Assembly: GCA_025526995.1 (NCBI GenBank)
Contig: JAHLKG010000017.1
Span: forward strand, 558,001 to 622,000
DNA length: 64,000 nucleotides
Direction: 5' to 3'
Source of the DNA: Powellomyces hirtus
Taxonomy: Eukaryota > Chytridiomycota > Chytridiomycetes > Spizellomycetales > Powellomycetaceae
Shown here: piece after piece, positions 38,946 through 50,209 of the stretch
Numbering within the stretch: position 1 is the first letter of the stretch
Layout of the letters: the number at the start of each line of letters is the position of its first letter
Position numbers and translations under genes: made by a program
The notes under the pieces: model-generated
What the model saw: only the letters and a program-made list of their open reading frames with translations
Databases searched by the model: none
What the model was told of the DNA's origin: nothing

Positions 38946-39587
38946 TTATCCAGAGAGCCCAAATAATCCTCGCTTTGGCGGTGCGGGCGGTGGTGTGGCA
39001 AACGCGGCATCGGCCTGATGTTGGTGCTGAGCAGCTGCATCGGTAGCAAACTGCGTGTTTCCAGAAGAAGAACCCGCACCGCTCCCACTCAAAGCAGCGA
39101 GCTGCTGCTGAGCCGTTTCCGGCTGGAAGCCCGCCGGCATTTCCGGCAACTGCGGGGCCTGGGGTTTGTACGAGTCCGCGCTCATCCGAGTCACCATGGC
39201 CGAGACACCCTCCATAACCGCCAAGATGGCGCCTCCAAAGACGGCCGAGATGGCCATGACTTTGGGTCCACTCCGCGCGGCCAAAATGGCACCGGTGGCC
39301 GCACCCGCAATAATGGGGTTCCACGCATCCTCCTTATCACGGACCGAGGCAATCATGCAGTCGCCGGCATTAAAGAGACCCGACCAGACGGCAAAGTTAC
39401 CTCCGAGAACGGGAGCGCGGGCTTTGATGCTGGCGAGAGAGCCCGAGAAACGTTCGCCGCGCGGCGAGTTGCGGTAGCCCTTGAACCCGTGCCAGACGGA
39501 CCCGCCCATGGCGCCCATGCAGAATCCGACGCCGACGTCGTTGACGATCGAGTAGGGACATGGGTCCCGGCTGTGGTCTTTTGTCAT
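38946..39587 (-). CDS. TIM17: Mitochondrial import inner membrane translocase subunit TIM17
   Basis: 213 aa, no intron. Conserved N-terminus HSRDPCPYSIVNDVG followed by four membrane segments with GxxxG motifs: FCMGAMGGSVWHGFKGYRN, KARAPVLGGNFAVWSGLF, CMIASVRDKEDAWN, IIAGAATGAILAARSGPKV, AVFGGAILAVMEG. The two cysteines that form the intramembrane disulfide of Tim17 (CPY near residue 10 and GDC near 76) are present. The C-terminal 70 residues are a variable Pro/Gln/Ala tail. Tim17 is the core translocation subunit of the TIM23 complex. It is divergently transcribed from MIC60, another inner-membrane gene. Confidence 0.95.
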   Translation of the reverse strand: MTKDHSRDPCPYSIVNDVGVGFCMGAMGGSVWHGFKGYRNSPRGERFSGSLASIKARAPVLGGNFAVWSGLFNAGDCMIASVRDKEDAWNPIIAGAATGAILAARSGPKVMAISAVFGGAILAVMEGVSAMVTRMSADSYKPQAPQLPEMPAGFQPETAQQQLAALSGSGAGSSSGNTQFATDAAAQHQHQADAAFATPPPAPPKRGLFGLSG

Positions 39588-40141
39588 ATTGTTGTTGTTG
39601 TTGTTGTGAGGGGTAGGACCGGCTGGATATGGAAGAGTTTGCGGCAGCCGTAGTCAAGTATACGAAAAGCGGGGATGAGTATGGGTTTCCTACAACGAGG
39701 GGCGGCTGTCGTCGTCGTTGTCGTCGTTGTCTTCGTTTTTCGTTCCCGGGAGATTCTACGGGAGAAGGGAGAGTGATAAGAGAGCGAGAGAGGTGGAACA
39801 TTCAATTCACATTCTCCATGGCAACAAACGCAACGATTTTGTAAGCAGAACTCTAGTCACGTGGGACATGAGGTCACGGGAAACGCACTATGTAATCACT
39901 TGAGTCACATGATCACTATGACTCACTTCAGAATGACCCGAAATCGTCCATTTCAGACCTTTTGGCTCTCTGATGAGAACTATTATTGTTTGACGGTGTG
40001 GAAAGCGGCATCTCCACAACAACGACGACGACGACGATACGGCCCCCACGTGTATATTCTATATCATCGCACACGAAACTGCACCCGAATTGCGTCTACA
40101 AATATCCCGCATCCCATTCACCGATCCCCAGTAGCCAAGCC
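39588..40141. promoter_or_regulatory. Bidirectional promoter region TIM17/MIC60
   Basis: 554 bp between the two start codons. It contains CACGTG at 39858-39863 and 40047-40052, and several TCAC(T/A)TGA half-palindromes between 39860 and 39930 (AATCACTTGAGTCACATGAT). The assignment of E-box-type elements is inference. Confidence 0.45.
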
Positions 40142-43100
40142 ATGTGGAGAACACGATGCGCCGCCGCCGCCAGTGTCGGCAAACACCGTACCGCCTCATC
40201 TGCAACGTCATTACGGAGAGCCACCTGTCCTACCCCAATCGTCAAAAGCTCGAGTTCTTCCATGCGATTGGTAAGGTTCCCTTCCATACGTGTCTGGGGC
40301 AAATCACATAAAGCCCGTTGGTGGCGCGGTCATTTTGTCTAACTTGTAAACTTGCAGAGCCGGCCGCTCAACACCGCTAGCTCCACCCCGCCGTCCTCCT
40401 CCTCCTCCTCTCCACCCATCTTCAAATACACCTTAGCCGTCCTCTTTCTCGCGGGTGCCGGGTACGCCGGGGCCGCCTACTACGCTCTCGAAGACCCGGC
40501 ATTCCGCAAGATCTGGGTCGAGCAGGTTCCCGGTGGCCAAGCCGCGCTCGAGCAAGTCGCGGAAGCCGTCGAATTTGCCCGCAGAACCAGTGTCGCGGAC
40601 ATTCAGACCAAAGCCAACGACACGGTCAAAACCGTCACCAAGACGGCGGATGAGGTAAAGGGAAAAGTGGTCAGTCAGTATGAAAAGACACTGGAAACGA
40701 TCAATGCGGTCAAGCATACTGCAGAGTCCGGTTACGAAGCGACGGTGAAGAAGGTCCATGAGACCCAGGAGACGGCTCAGCAAAAGATTGAAAACATCTC
40801 GGCGTTTGTATCCAGTGTTAACAAGGAGGCGCAACATAAGCTCGAACTGGCGCAGCAGAAAGTCAAAGAGGCAGAGTTGTCCGTTAAGGGACTTGCCCAT
40901 AATGTGGGGAATACACTGGAGACTACCAAGGAGAAGATTGAGGACGTGTACGAGAGCGTTCACAGTGCCGTCACTGGAGAGCCAACCAAACCTCGGGTAA
41001 GCATCATGACGACCCATTGTTTTATGGGGGAGAGTGCTGCTTGCTAAGTTCTTTTCTTCTCATCTATTTGGATTGTCACAGCCTGCCAAACCCGTAGTCG
41101 TCATTGAGAACCGCGAGCCGATTACGGACATCAGCCTGCGCCCACCAGTGACCACAAAGGAATCCGTCTCGGAAAAAGTCGCGTCATCAGTTGAAACCGC
41201 GAAAGACAAGGTTGTCTCGTCCGCGGAAGCCGCCAAAGCCAAAGCTACGTCCTCTGCAGAAGCCGCGAAAGACAAAGTTGCTGCCACGGCCGAATCAGCA
41301 AAGGAGAAGGCCGTGGTGGCGGCTCATTCGGTTGCGACTGCCGTGGCAGCTGCCGCTGCTTCTGCCAAGGCATCCGCTGAATCCGTAAAGGAAAGCGTTG
41401 ATGCTGCCACGAAAAACGCTGTCGCATCTGCTGCACACGTGAAAGAAAAGGCGGTAGCCTCTGCGGAAGCCGCAAAGGAGAAAGCAGCGGCGTCGGCAGT
41501 GGCCGTTAAGGAGAAGGTCCATGCCGCAGAGAAGCGCGCTGAAGCTGAGGCTGAGCATGTCAAGGAGCAAATCGTTGCCTCGGCTGAATCAGTCAAGGAG
41601 AAAGCGGCGGCGTCGGCAGTGGCCGTTGCGGAGAAGGTCCATGCCGCAGGGAAGCGCGCTGAAGCTGAGGCTGAGCATGTCAAGGAGAAAATCGTTGCCT
41701 CGGCTGAATCGGTCAAGGAGAAAGCGGCCGCGTCAGCTGCATCCGTCCAGGAAAAGACCGATGCTGCCAAGGCAAAGACCGCTGCGTCCGCGGAAGCTGT
41801 GAAGGATAGGGCTGCCGCATCAGCTGAATCGTTGAAGGACAAGGTGGTTGCGTCCGTCGAATCGGTCAAACAAAAAGCGATGGCCTTGGACGAGTCGGTT
41901 AAGGAGAGGGTTGCGGCCTCTGCGGTGTCTGGTGGCGCTGCCCCTGTGAAGGCTGCCACGGCTTCCGCAAAGAGTGCTCAAGCACCGGCTGGCACTGTGC
42001 CCAGCGTTGACGCCCACACTGTGGTCATCAATGACGCTGAGCCCGATCACGCCGGCGTCGTCGTCGTCTCGGGCGAAGGACCTGCCATCGTACCTTCCGC
42101 TTCAGCACCCAGAAAGGCCGATAGTCTCTCCGCCTCCATGGCCAAGACCGCGGACAAGGTCGTCACGAGTCTCAAGGAAACCAAGGCCGATGCCGAGCTC
42201 AGCGTCAAGCAAGCCTTTTCTGAAATCCAAGCCAGCTTTGCCTCCATCCCGGGACCCCAGAAACTCGTCACCTCCGTCACCTCCCTCGCAACCTCCCTCG
42301 GAGCCCTCATGTCGCACGTGGGTGATGAAGGCAAGGAAAAGCTCGAAACGGCCCGCATGGAACTCGTGGCTGTCACCGACTACCTCAAAACATTGGATGC
42401 TGAAGAAGCCGAGCGCCTCAAATCGACGCTGCAAAAGCAGGCGGCCAAGTACGCCGAAACCCTCAAAGAGCACATCAGTGTATCCGAACAGGCGCTTCTC
42501 AAACAAGCCAGCGACTTTGAAAACAAGTTTGGTCGTGCGATGGAAGACGAGCGGGAAAGGTTGATTGTGAAGCACAACACGGACTTGGCCGAAAAGCTGT
42601 CCCAACAAGCTGCGGAATTCAAAGCCGCGCTAGAACGCGATCTGGCCACCCAACGCGCGGAACTCGAAAAGCATTACGCCAAAGAAATCAAGCACCGCAT
42701 CGACAAGGAACGCGACGGCCGCCTCGCCCGGCTTGATCACCTCGCCCTCAAAGTTAAACGCCTCGAACACATCTCCCTCACCGCGGGGGAACACCTCGCC
42801 CGCTCCACCCAGATCCACCAGCTCCGTAACGCCCTCGACGCCCTCACCTCTGTCCTCGACCAGCCCATCCAACAACCCATCACGAAGCAAGTCAACATCC
42901 TCCGATCAGTCGCGGACGACAATATCACCGCGTCCTTCCCCCTCGTCACCACGGTGCTCGACAGCCTATCCCCCGACACGGTTCAATCCGGCGTCCCCAC
43001 TCTGTTCCAGCTCGAACATCGATTCAAAACAACGTCCGCGGCGGTTCGACAGGCTCAGTTTATGCCGCCCGACGGCGGACCGGTCGCCCATATCATCTCC

Positions 43101-43454
43101 ACCGCCCTCAGTGCGGTAACCTTTCAGAAACGCGGCTTGGTGAATGGCGATGATGTGGAAGCGGTCCTGGCGCGGACCCAGCATTACCTGACTCTAGGCG
43201 ATGTGGACGCGGCGGCCCGCGAAATGAACCAGTTGAAGGGGTGGCCTAGAACTCTGGCAACGGATTGGTTGCACTTGGCGAGAAAGTATTTGGAAGTGAG
43301 ACAGGCTGTTGAGGTGAGTTTGAGGACATGAAACGTTGCAAAACCTGCCTACGATGATCATCATCCATCAGTACTCATTGCGAAATGCATTTTATTTTTG
43401 TCATGTCAGGTGGTACAGACGCATCTGAGTCTACTCAGCTTGGACGCTGTATGA
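40142..43454 (+). CDS. MIC60: MICOS complex subunit MIC60 (mitofilin), unusually long
   Basis: Four exons, 40142-40270, 40358-40996, 41082-43313 and 43410-43454, with in-phase GT-AG joins; 1014 aa. The N-terminal mitochondrial presequence is MWRTRCAAAASVGKHRT. A transmembrane helix follows at about 65-88 (FKYTLAVLFLAGAGYAGAAY), then a very long Ala/Lys/Glu coiled region. The C-terminal mitofilin domain has KHRIDKERDGRLARLDHL, ARSTQIHQLRNALDALTS, DVDAAAREMNQLKGWPRTLA, WLHLARKYLEVRQA and, from the last tiny exon, VVQTHLSLLSLDAV. Mic60 forms crista junctions and contacts outer-membrane complexes. Yeast Mic60 has about 540 and human about 760 residues. The extra length comes from LEA-like repeats (EKAAASAVAVKEKVHAA, AEAEAEHVKEKIVASAESVK). 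Confidence 0.93.
41478..41717 (+). repeat. 120-bp tandem duplication inside MIC60
   Basis: Two nearly identical 120-bp units (41478-41597, 41598-41717), exactly 40 codons each, so the frame is kept. They encode the LEA-like coiled-coil repeat. Confidence 0.9.
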
Positions 43455-44603
43455 AAGCACGAGAGAAAGCCCCATGCGATCCCCCATCCGCTTTCAATTC
43501 ACCCCACCATTCCTTCGCCCCTCCCCCCTTCATTGCTAATTCTATAAACTCTCAATATACACATAAACTATGTCACTTTGAAATGCTTGTCCTCATAGAC
43601 GTGTGTTCAAACTAGACAATTGTAGACTCATAGTTTGTACTTTGACATTTTTTAACGAATAAACCGATAACTGAGTCCTCAGACCTTGTGGCATTGCCCT
43701 GGCCCTTGCTTTTAACCGTAACTTCCTAGTCAGTACATGCCGTGCCTGTACTCCAACACGTCATCCCTTCAAACCTGTCGTGTGCGACTTAGAGTTGGTG
43801 AAAATGAGAGGTTGCTAAACCCAGAAAAAAAAAAGAAAACGCAAGACAGAAAACATAAACACAGGTCGTGGCGTGCGTACTGTACTTGCACGTTTCTGTT
43901 TGTTTGGTGCAAAATGCTGAGGGCAAACAGGTACCCAAGTAATTGTAGCGTCGGAGTTCAAGACATGAAGCCAATGACACTTTGATTTGCAGCAAAATTG
44001 TCCGACCCCTAAAAAGTTTGGGCAGTGGTGCGGGCAGGCGTCATAATGCCGTTGTGTAATAATAACGATCGCGTGGACAAGTGCACAATGTACAAGTGAC
44101 CAGGGGATGCGAAAGACGACCCCTCCATGCCCATCGCACAGCGGGGGGATTGAACTTTCCAAGAGGCGGTGAGGACGGACATTTGCTCGATCCTCATACG
44201 CTGTGATTGGAGTATCTCACTGTGGTGAAGTTCCTGCTACGGTGCCCATCGCCGGTTTTTCGTTATTCTGCCGGTGAGAACGGGGCAGGGTGGTGCATAG
44301 ACTGATGCCCATTATTCCCCGATACTGCGGCGACGAAACCCCTTCCTTCACTAGGCAATAGACAATCTGTTTATCCCATTGGAGTGAGCGACACTGGTGA
44401 CCTTGCAGTCGCCTGCATCTAGTTGTCGGTACAACCCTCCGTTCTAAGCCCCAAAAGAATGTGCATGATGATCCAAAAGGCTCTCGTTGGTAGCCCTGCA
44501 TCCAAAAGCTCTCGTCAGTAGCAGTAGCGCATACAATTCTAATACCGCGAGTTCGCAAGACGTTCCAGAGCTGCGAGGGCCTATCCTCAAACGGACGAGG
44601 ATG

Positions 44604-44858
44604 CTAATTGTCCGGCAAGCCAGGAAACTGTAGATCAGCCTCTTGCGCTCCCTTGGATTTGTCGTCTTCGGATTCCGCTTCTTCATCATATTCACTGAGC
44701 TCAACTCCATCTTCCTCACTCATCCCACTGCTGTCATCATCATCCTTCTGGTTCCCCTCGTCATCCACCAAACCACCGTCTTCCTCTTCAGTTTCTGCAT
44801 CCATCTTCTCCCCATTCTCCTTTGCGCCATCTGCCCCACACCTGCAAGTGGAACCCAT
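44604..44858 (-). other. Short acidic hypothetical frame
   Basis: 84 codons: MGSTCRCGADGAKENGEKM, ETEEEDGGLVDDEGNQKDD, SEEDGVELSEYDEEAESED. A low-complexity acidic peptide. It may be a real short disordered protein or chance. Confidence 0.25.
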
Positions 44859-45940
44859 GACGGCAGCTGGCCGAACGAGTGATTATGGCTGGGGTTTGGA
44901 AATTGGACGTTCAACAAAGCAATCATAGAGCGTTGATGTAGCCAATCCTTCGTAAAACCTTGCACTTGATTCGAAAGCGTAGGCCCCTGATCTGTTGTTC
45001 GTAAAGATTGCGTCGACAGAAGGCAGCCCTTGAGGATCGCACTCCAGTTCTAGCACGGGTAAGGTTTTGATGCATGCGGGATGCTATCAAGCTTTCGCTC
45101 AGAACAGGCCGTGGTTAGCAGTCAGTCCAGCAAGAGCAAGTTCTATCCCCCGCGGGATTTCGTTATGACTTGACTTTGCCAGGCGCCTCCACCTGAAACA
45201 CAGTCCCTTTGTGTCGAAATACGGCTGCAGTGGGTGGCCGTCGGCTTTCTCAGGTCACTAGCCGCGAACGTACCGAAGAAACACCCAGCGCAGTCTTTAC
45301 GAACGTGTGCCCAGCAACAACGCCGCAGTCCATCCTCGGCAAGCCCTAGTCCATCTTTTGACAAGATTTGTTCGTGACGTACCTGTTCGCACATCAGTCT
45401 AGCCCAAGGAAGCACGACATGCAAGGGAACGCGTCACTGAAAACAAGCACTTGAATCATCCCTTCAATTTCTTCCTTCTTGACCGACAATCCCTTGGCCA
45501 CTTGGCTCGAATGGTGAGCCCTGCCGACAAAAAGAAGAAGAAGACCTGGGAAAACGCCTTGGAGACATTGTGGACTGTGAGTACATCATCTTAGGCTTCC
45601 GTGCGATAAGAAAAGGTGTGGAACGCATACATAGCGGTGGGAGGGCTCTCCTAACAGGAGTTCCGTCCTTCTTAGCATTGGCCCTTGGGAGAACCAAGTA
45701 TACTTGTCCGGCATTGGCTTCGGGAGAACCGAGCAAACAATGTCCGATCATGACGCCTCACTGCGGGGCTATCTGATTACTGGTCACAGTCGCGGAGCTC
45801 CAGCCACTGGCTTTCCTTGTGTGTAGAGGGCAACTCATGATATTGCGGGGAGACCCTAACCTCCTTTCTTTTGTTTTCCATCTTTGCCTCCGGCGCACTA
45901 ACTGCTTCCCATATTTGCAACCAAGAACTACGAGGCACAA

Positions 45941-46228
45941 ATGCGCACCGACGACAACTCTTATGGGGACGTCAACGCTCCATGGTCCATAGGATACGCG
46001 ACTGCGGAACACAGCGCCAGTTGGGAATGGTACTCTGTGTATCCGGAATACGGAATACATCCAACGGCCATCCCCGAAATTCCAAAGGAGGGGAACCAGG
46101 CCGCTTCCAAGTCGTATGTCGACAATGCCCTCCTAACTTCGGACGATCGACCACGTTGGGAAACGGGTCGATTACTTCCTCCGGCCCACAAATGGGTCTC
46201 CCAGCTTCCCGGACGTCAAAGTGTGTGA
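45941..46228 (+). other. Short hypothetical frame, 95 codons
   Basis: MRTDDNSYGDVNAPWSIGYA, SASWEWYSVYPEYGIHPTAI, PEIPKEGNQAASKSYVDNAL, DDRPRWETGRLLPPAHKW. Amino-acid use is protein-like and the frame is open upstream of the ATG for about 15 codons. No family recognised. Confidence 0.3.
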
Positions 46229-47406
46229 TCACTGGTGGCTCTGGGCGTTCAAGATCGAGAGGGTGATGTCAGCCACAAATGCGTTCATATTACTCTTGCG
46301 CGATGACAAGTTGTGGGTATGGCAAACGGTGTGCATGGTGCCGCGCGGCTAGATACATCCACCGGTGACAAATGCACGGCAGAGGTGTCAATTCTCAGAA
46401 GGACAGCAATGGCGTTGAGGGACTACGGTAGCCCAGCTGAAGTGTGAGCAACAATCAATTAACTTTGCCCGCCGCTCAGCTCTTTGGCTCAAGGCCCTTT
46501 CATTAATTGTGCAATACTTAGATAACAAGATTCTTCTAATACACACCCTGTCTGAGCAATCTGCCCGTGATGATGGTAGGAATCGTCGACAGTCTTGTCG
46601 TAAACGTCATCAGCGATACTCTTTAATGTCGTTCGTCGTTCTCGTCCTGTGCACGTGACGGTCACGTTTTAGCTACAAAGTGTTCGATTCAGACAATTTC
46701 ACACTCGGGCCGATTGCGGAGATCGAAAACTACTTTGGTGATGAATTCCAACACTTCGATCCGATCTAATCGTCAGACTGACAAACTGACTAGGGATTTT
46801 CCGCCCTCACTTTTTTTTGGCTTAACCCCCCATGAAAAGCGCATGATAGAGAGCCTACAGATCGGCGGAAGGCAGAGAGAAGTGTAAGAAACCCACCGAT
46901 CGAACACGCCGTGCATGGTTTGGCTTGGCGTATGGAGACAATCTGGGATTTTGGCTTTCGTTATCATTAGCGGCGCAGAATCGGCATCGGCAAGCAAACA
47001 ACGCAAACAGGGTAGTCGCACATTTGGACTGTAGCGGGCGCTATTTTTGGCAACACTCCGATCCCCCTGGAATTAATCCCCCGAGTCTCGGAGTCTGACG
47101 GATCATACTCAAAATGGCTTTTGGGCTTCCGGTCAGGCGGGGTCTATCGGCGAGAAGCCCGATTCCCCAGTGCCTTGTCCAATTGAGTTTGAGTTTCTAT
47201 GAGATGAGAAGGGCGGGGAAATTCATGTTGTCCGACGCACGCGTCATTTCACACTCCCCTTTTCTGGCGTGTCACCAAAGAGTGTGATAGAAATCTCTCA
47301 CTTGCACCCCTGGCCATGCCGATCCTTCGCTCCACACAAGCGCATTGAAACACAAACCCTCATCGCGACACGGGCCACCCACCGACCGACCGACAGACAT
47401 CCGGCG

Positions 47407-47413
47407 TATAAAT
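47407..47413 (+). promoter_or_regulatory. TATA box candidate for the CFA synthase gene
   Basis: TATAAAT 105 bases upstream of the start codon at 47518. Confidence 0.5.
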
Positions 47414-47517
47414 AAATAGACATAAATTCACACCCCTATGCTGGAGACTACTCCTCCCTGCACTCTCTTGGACTTGGCTCGCCGCCCTCGCCTGTCGTCC
47501 CATTAGATTGCAAAATT

Positions 47518-49050
47518 ATGCAGACAATGAAGCATATCCATGTCGCTGACCAACATCAGCACGCAGACCATTCTCTGAGCCACCTCTCCAAGCCGCAAAA
47601 ACCGAAAATCGCACACATTTCCGATGCACCACCATTATCATCACCTGGCAGCGCCCTGGTCTCCACCTCTAAATTCAGCTGGCGCCACCTCCTCCCCGTC
47701 CGTCTCGCCGTCCAAACCGCCCAAAAAGCCTGCATCAAGACCCTCGCCCGCACCACCACCGGCTTTATCCGCATGACCCTCTCCAACGGCACCACCCACG
47801 AATTTGGCGACAAAAATGAGTCCACATTAACCTCTCACATCACGGTCCTCGACGACGCGTTCTGGCTTCGCGTCGCCCTCTTTGCCGCCATGGGATTCGG
47901 AGAAGCCTATATGCATGCCCAGATACAATGTGATGACCTCGCCAACCTCCTCATCATCTTGACGAAAAATAGAGATAATTATCAAGAAATGAACCTCCTC
48001 CCCGCGGGTCTCAACGCGTTCCTCAACTCAATCCTGCATTCCCGCATCCCAAATACGATCCTTAATGCGGTGACGAATATCCAAGCCCATTACGATCTGG
48101 GCAATGAGATGTTCGGCTGCTTTTTGGACCCCACCATGATGTACTCATGTCCGATATGGGCTACAAAGAACGGGCGCAAAAAGTCACCACGGCAGACCAT
48201 GCGCGGCTCAGACACCCAAAATGGTGCTGTGGAACAGGAGGAGGAGGAAGAAGAAGAAGAAGACACTCTCGAACGCGCTCAATACCGCAAAATCGACGCC
48301 ATGCTCGACCTCGCGTCCATCCGCGCCTCTGACAAAGTGCTCGAAATCGGGACCGGGTGGGGTGCCCTCGCCATCCGCGCGGTGCAACGCTTCAACTGCA
48401 CCGTCACGACTCTCACGCTGTCCACCGAACAAAAACACCTCGCGGAAGCCCGTATCGCCGCCGCGGGTCTCTCCGCCTCCATTACTGTCAAACTCCTCGA
48501 CTACCGCAACATGGACCCGCGCCGCGATGGGGTCTTTGATCGCATCATTGCCGTCGAGATGCTTGAAGCCGTCGGCCCCGAATTCCTACCCGTCTTCTTC
48601 TCCAAATGCAACGAGTTGCTCCACCCGCACCGCGGCATCCTCGCTCTCCAGGTCATCACCATGCCCGACGCCCGCTACGAATCCTACCTGAAAAAAGTCG
48701 ATTTCATCAACCGGTACATCTTCCCCGGCGGTCACTGCCCTTCCGTCACGGCCCTCACCGACGCTGCCTTTGCCGGCTCAAAAGGAAACCTGGTCTTGGA
48801 CGACCTGGCGAATATCGGGCCCCACTATGCCAAAGCCCTGCGGTTGTGGCGCATTGCGTTTTCAAAGAATTGTCAGCGAGTGGCCAAAGAACATGACCTC
48901 GAGGACCGCTACGATGCCGTCTTTCAACGCAAATGGGAATTCTACTTTGCGTACTGCGAAGCTGGATTTGCGACGCGCACATTGGGCAACGTCCAAGTCC
49001 GATTTTCGAGAATCGCAAACGAGGACTTGTTGGAGGGTATTCCCCTCTAG
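47518..49050 (+). CDS. Cyclopropane-fatty-acyl-phospholipid synthase / SAM-dependent methyltransferase
   Basis: 510 aa, intronless. An N-terminal lipid-binding-like domain (about 60-200) precedes the catalytic fold: IQAHYDLGNEMFGCFLDPTM, MYSCPIW, then the SAM site VLEIGTGWGALAIRAVQRF, RIIAVEMLEAVGPEF, YLKKVDFINRYIFPGGHCPS, and the tail RKWEFYFAYCEAGF. The enzyme adds a methylene from S-adenosylmethionine across a double bond of a phospholipid acyl chain. An insertion of about 35 residues after MYSCPIW contains a run of Glu (EQEEEEEEEEDTLERAQ) that bacterial enzymes lack. Some relatives methylate sterols or sphingolipids, so the exact substrate is uncertain. Confidence 0.85.
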   Translation: MQTMKHIHVADQHQHADHSLSHLSKPQKPKIAHISDAPPLSSPGSALVSTSKFSWRHLLPVRLAVQTAQKACIKTLARTTTGFIRMTLSNGTTHEFGDKNESTLTSHITVLDDAFWLRVALFAAMGFGEAYMHAQIQCDDLANLLIILTKNRDNYQEMNLLPAGLNAFLNSILHSRIPNTILNAVTNIQAHYDLGNEMFGCFLDPTMMYSCPIWATKNGRKKSPRQTMRGSDTQNGAVEQEEEEEEEEDTLERAQYRKIDAMLDLASIRASDKVLEIGTGWGALAIRAVQRFNCTVTTLTLSTEQKHLAEARIAAAGLSASITVKLLDYRNMDPRRDGVFDRIIAVEMLEAVGPEFLPVFFSKCNELLHPHRGILALQVITMPDARYESYLKKVDFINRYIFPGGHCPSVTALTDAAFAGSKGNLVLDDLANIGPHYAKALRLWRIAFSKNCQRVAKEHDLEDRYDAVFQRKWEFYFAYCEAGFATRTLGNVQVRFSRIANEDLLEGIPL

Positions 49051-50209
49051 ACGAAAGACAAGACCATGTTCCTCACCGCAACACGCGTGCTCTGTGCAAC
49101 TGCCGGGTTCTGGGAACGAGGGGACAGCTCCATTTCGGGTGGTAACCCTCCAACAATCGCATTTTCCCCATTCCCAGCCGCTCGCTTTTCCCAGTGAGGC
49201 AACGGTTTTGCTGGCGGATCCCCCACAGCGCATCCCTCGCCACCATCATCAGCCCACTACAACGCCCGTAGGAGCCGGCGCCCAGAACCCTCTCTCTCGT
49301 TGCCTCTCCTCTCCTTTTTTTTTCTGCTTCCCGCCATGGGGCATTTTGCGGACACGACTGCATCACCCACCCGCCCTTCTGTATATTTATGTATATTTCC
49401 TTCCATCCCCCCTCCAACCTTCCACTACATGGTTTCTCGGGCGCGCACCCTCTTTCTTTCTCTGTAAAGCGACCCCATTTTTTACATGTATAGAATATTG
49501 ATTTGATTTGATTTGATCATCTTGCACCCTACTGAGGATTTCGCATTTTTTGTGCAGAGTTTAGCTGTTTGGGCGACGACCACCGTTTCGTTCCTGTTAC
49601 GGACGAATGTCTATGTAGAATCATTACATATGTGGATGTTTGCATACAGACCGCGCCTGGGCGAAGTAACCGGAGCGGATAATCCAGCTCCTTTGCATGT
49701 TGAGAAGAGGAGCAAAGAGTGTATGATGGGATATTTTTCGTTTGAGTTTTTTTCAACATTTTCGTTTTCGTTTGTTCTTCCTCCTGTCACCGGATCTGGT
49801 TTAGGAGGCGGTAGGTACGAAACATAAAATGATCGATGTCTCTATAATAATCCTCCGGGAGTCCTTCTTTGCCATTGAGTACTGTTCGGGGGACCGCGAA
49901 TTCTTGCGAAAGTTAGGGTTATTGAGATGTTCATGAAGCGCGTGTCGTTTGAGGGTAGACGTTTTGATGGAGAGGTGTGACAACTTTTGCATCAAACAAC
50001 CTCCGCGTTTTGGCTCCGCCGCCCAGCCACACTCGTTACGCAAGCAGCGCAAGCCACTGCGGTCAAGAAGTTCAACGATTTGGCACGGCATGGCATTTGT
50101 ACAAACAGAAGAGTACCGTAAGAGATACATAAACGAGATAAAACAAAGAGCAAGAGAGAGAGAGAGGGACAGAGAGAGAGATTCGCTAAACAGAAAAGAG
50201 AGAACTATA
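49051..50209. other. Intergenic region
   Basis: 3' region of the CFA gene and leader of the kinase gene. Features: GATTTGATTTGATTTGATC (about 49500-49519) and a GA-rich stretch (50150-50180). No supported gene. The frame upstream of the kinase start (49949-50209) is open but not conserved-looking. Confidence 0.5.

Larger units (their letters stand above)
43455..47406. other. Long intergenic region with only weak coding candidates
   Basis: About 4 kb between MIC60 and the CFA synthase. Apart from two short frames listed separately I see no gene. CACGTG occurs at 46652-46657. A possible small exon ATGGTGAGCCCTGCCGACAA... (about 45511) ending at GTGAGT reads MVSPADKKKKKTWENALETL but has no clear partner. 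Confidence 0.4.

Noticed and set aside
40433..42890. Minus-strand frames opposite MIC60
   Set aside because: Ala/Ser-rich mirror images of the coiled-coil repeats without independent features.
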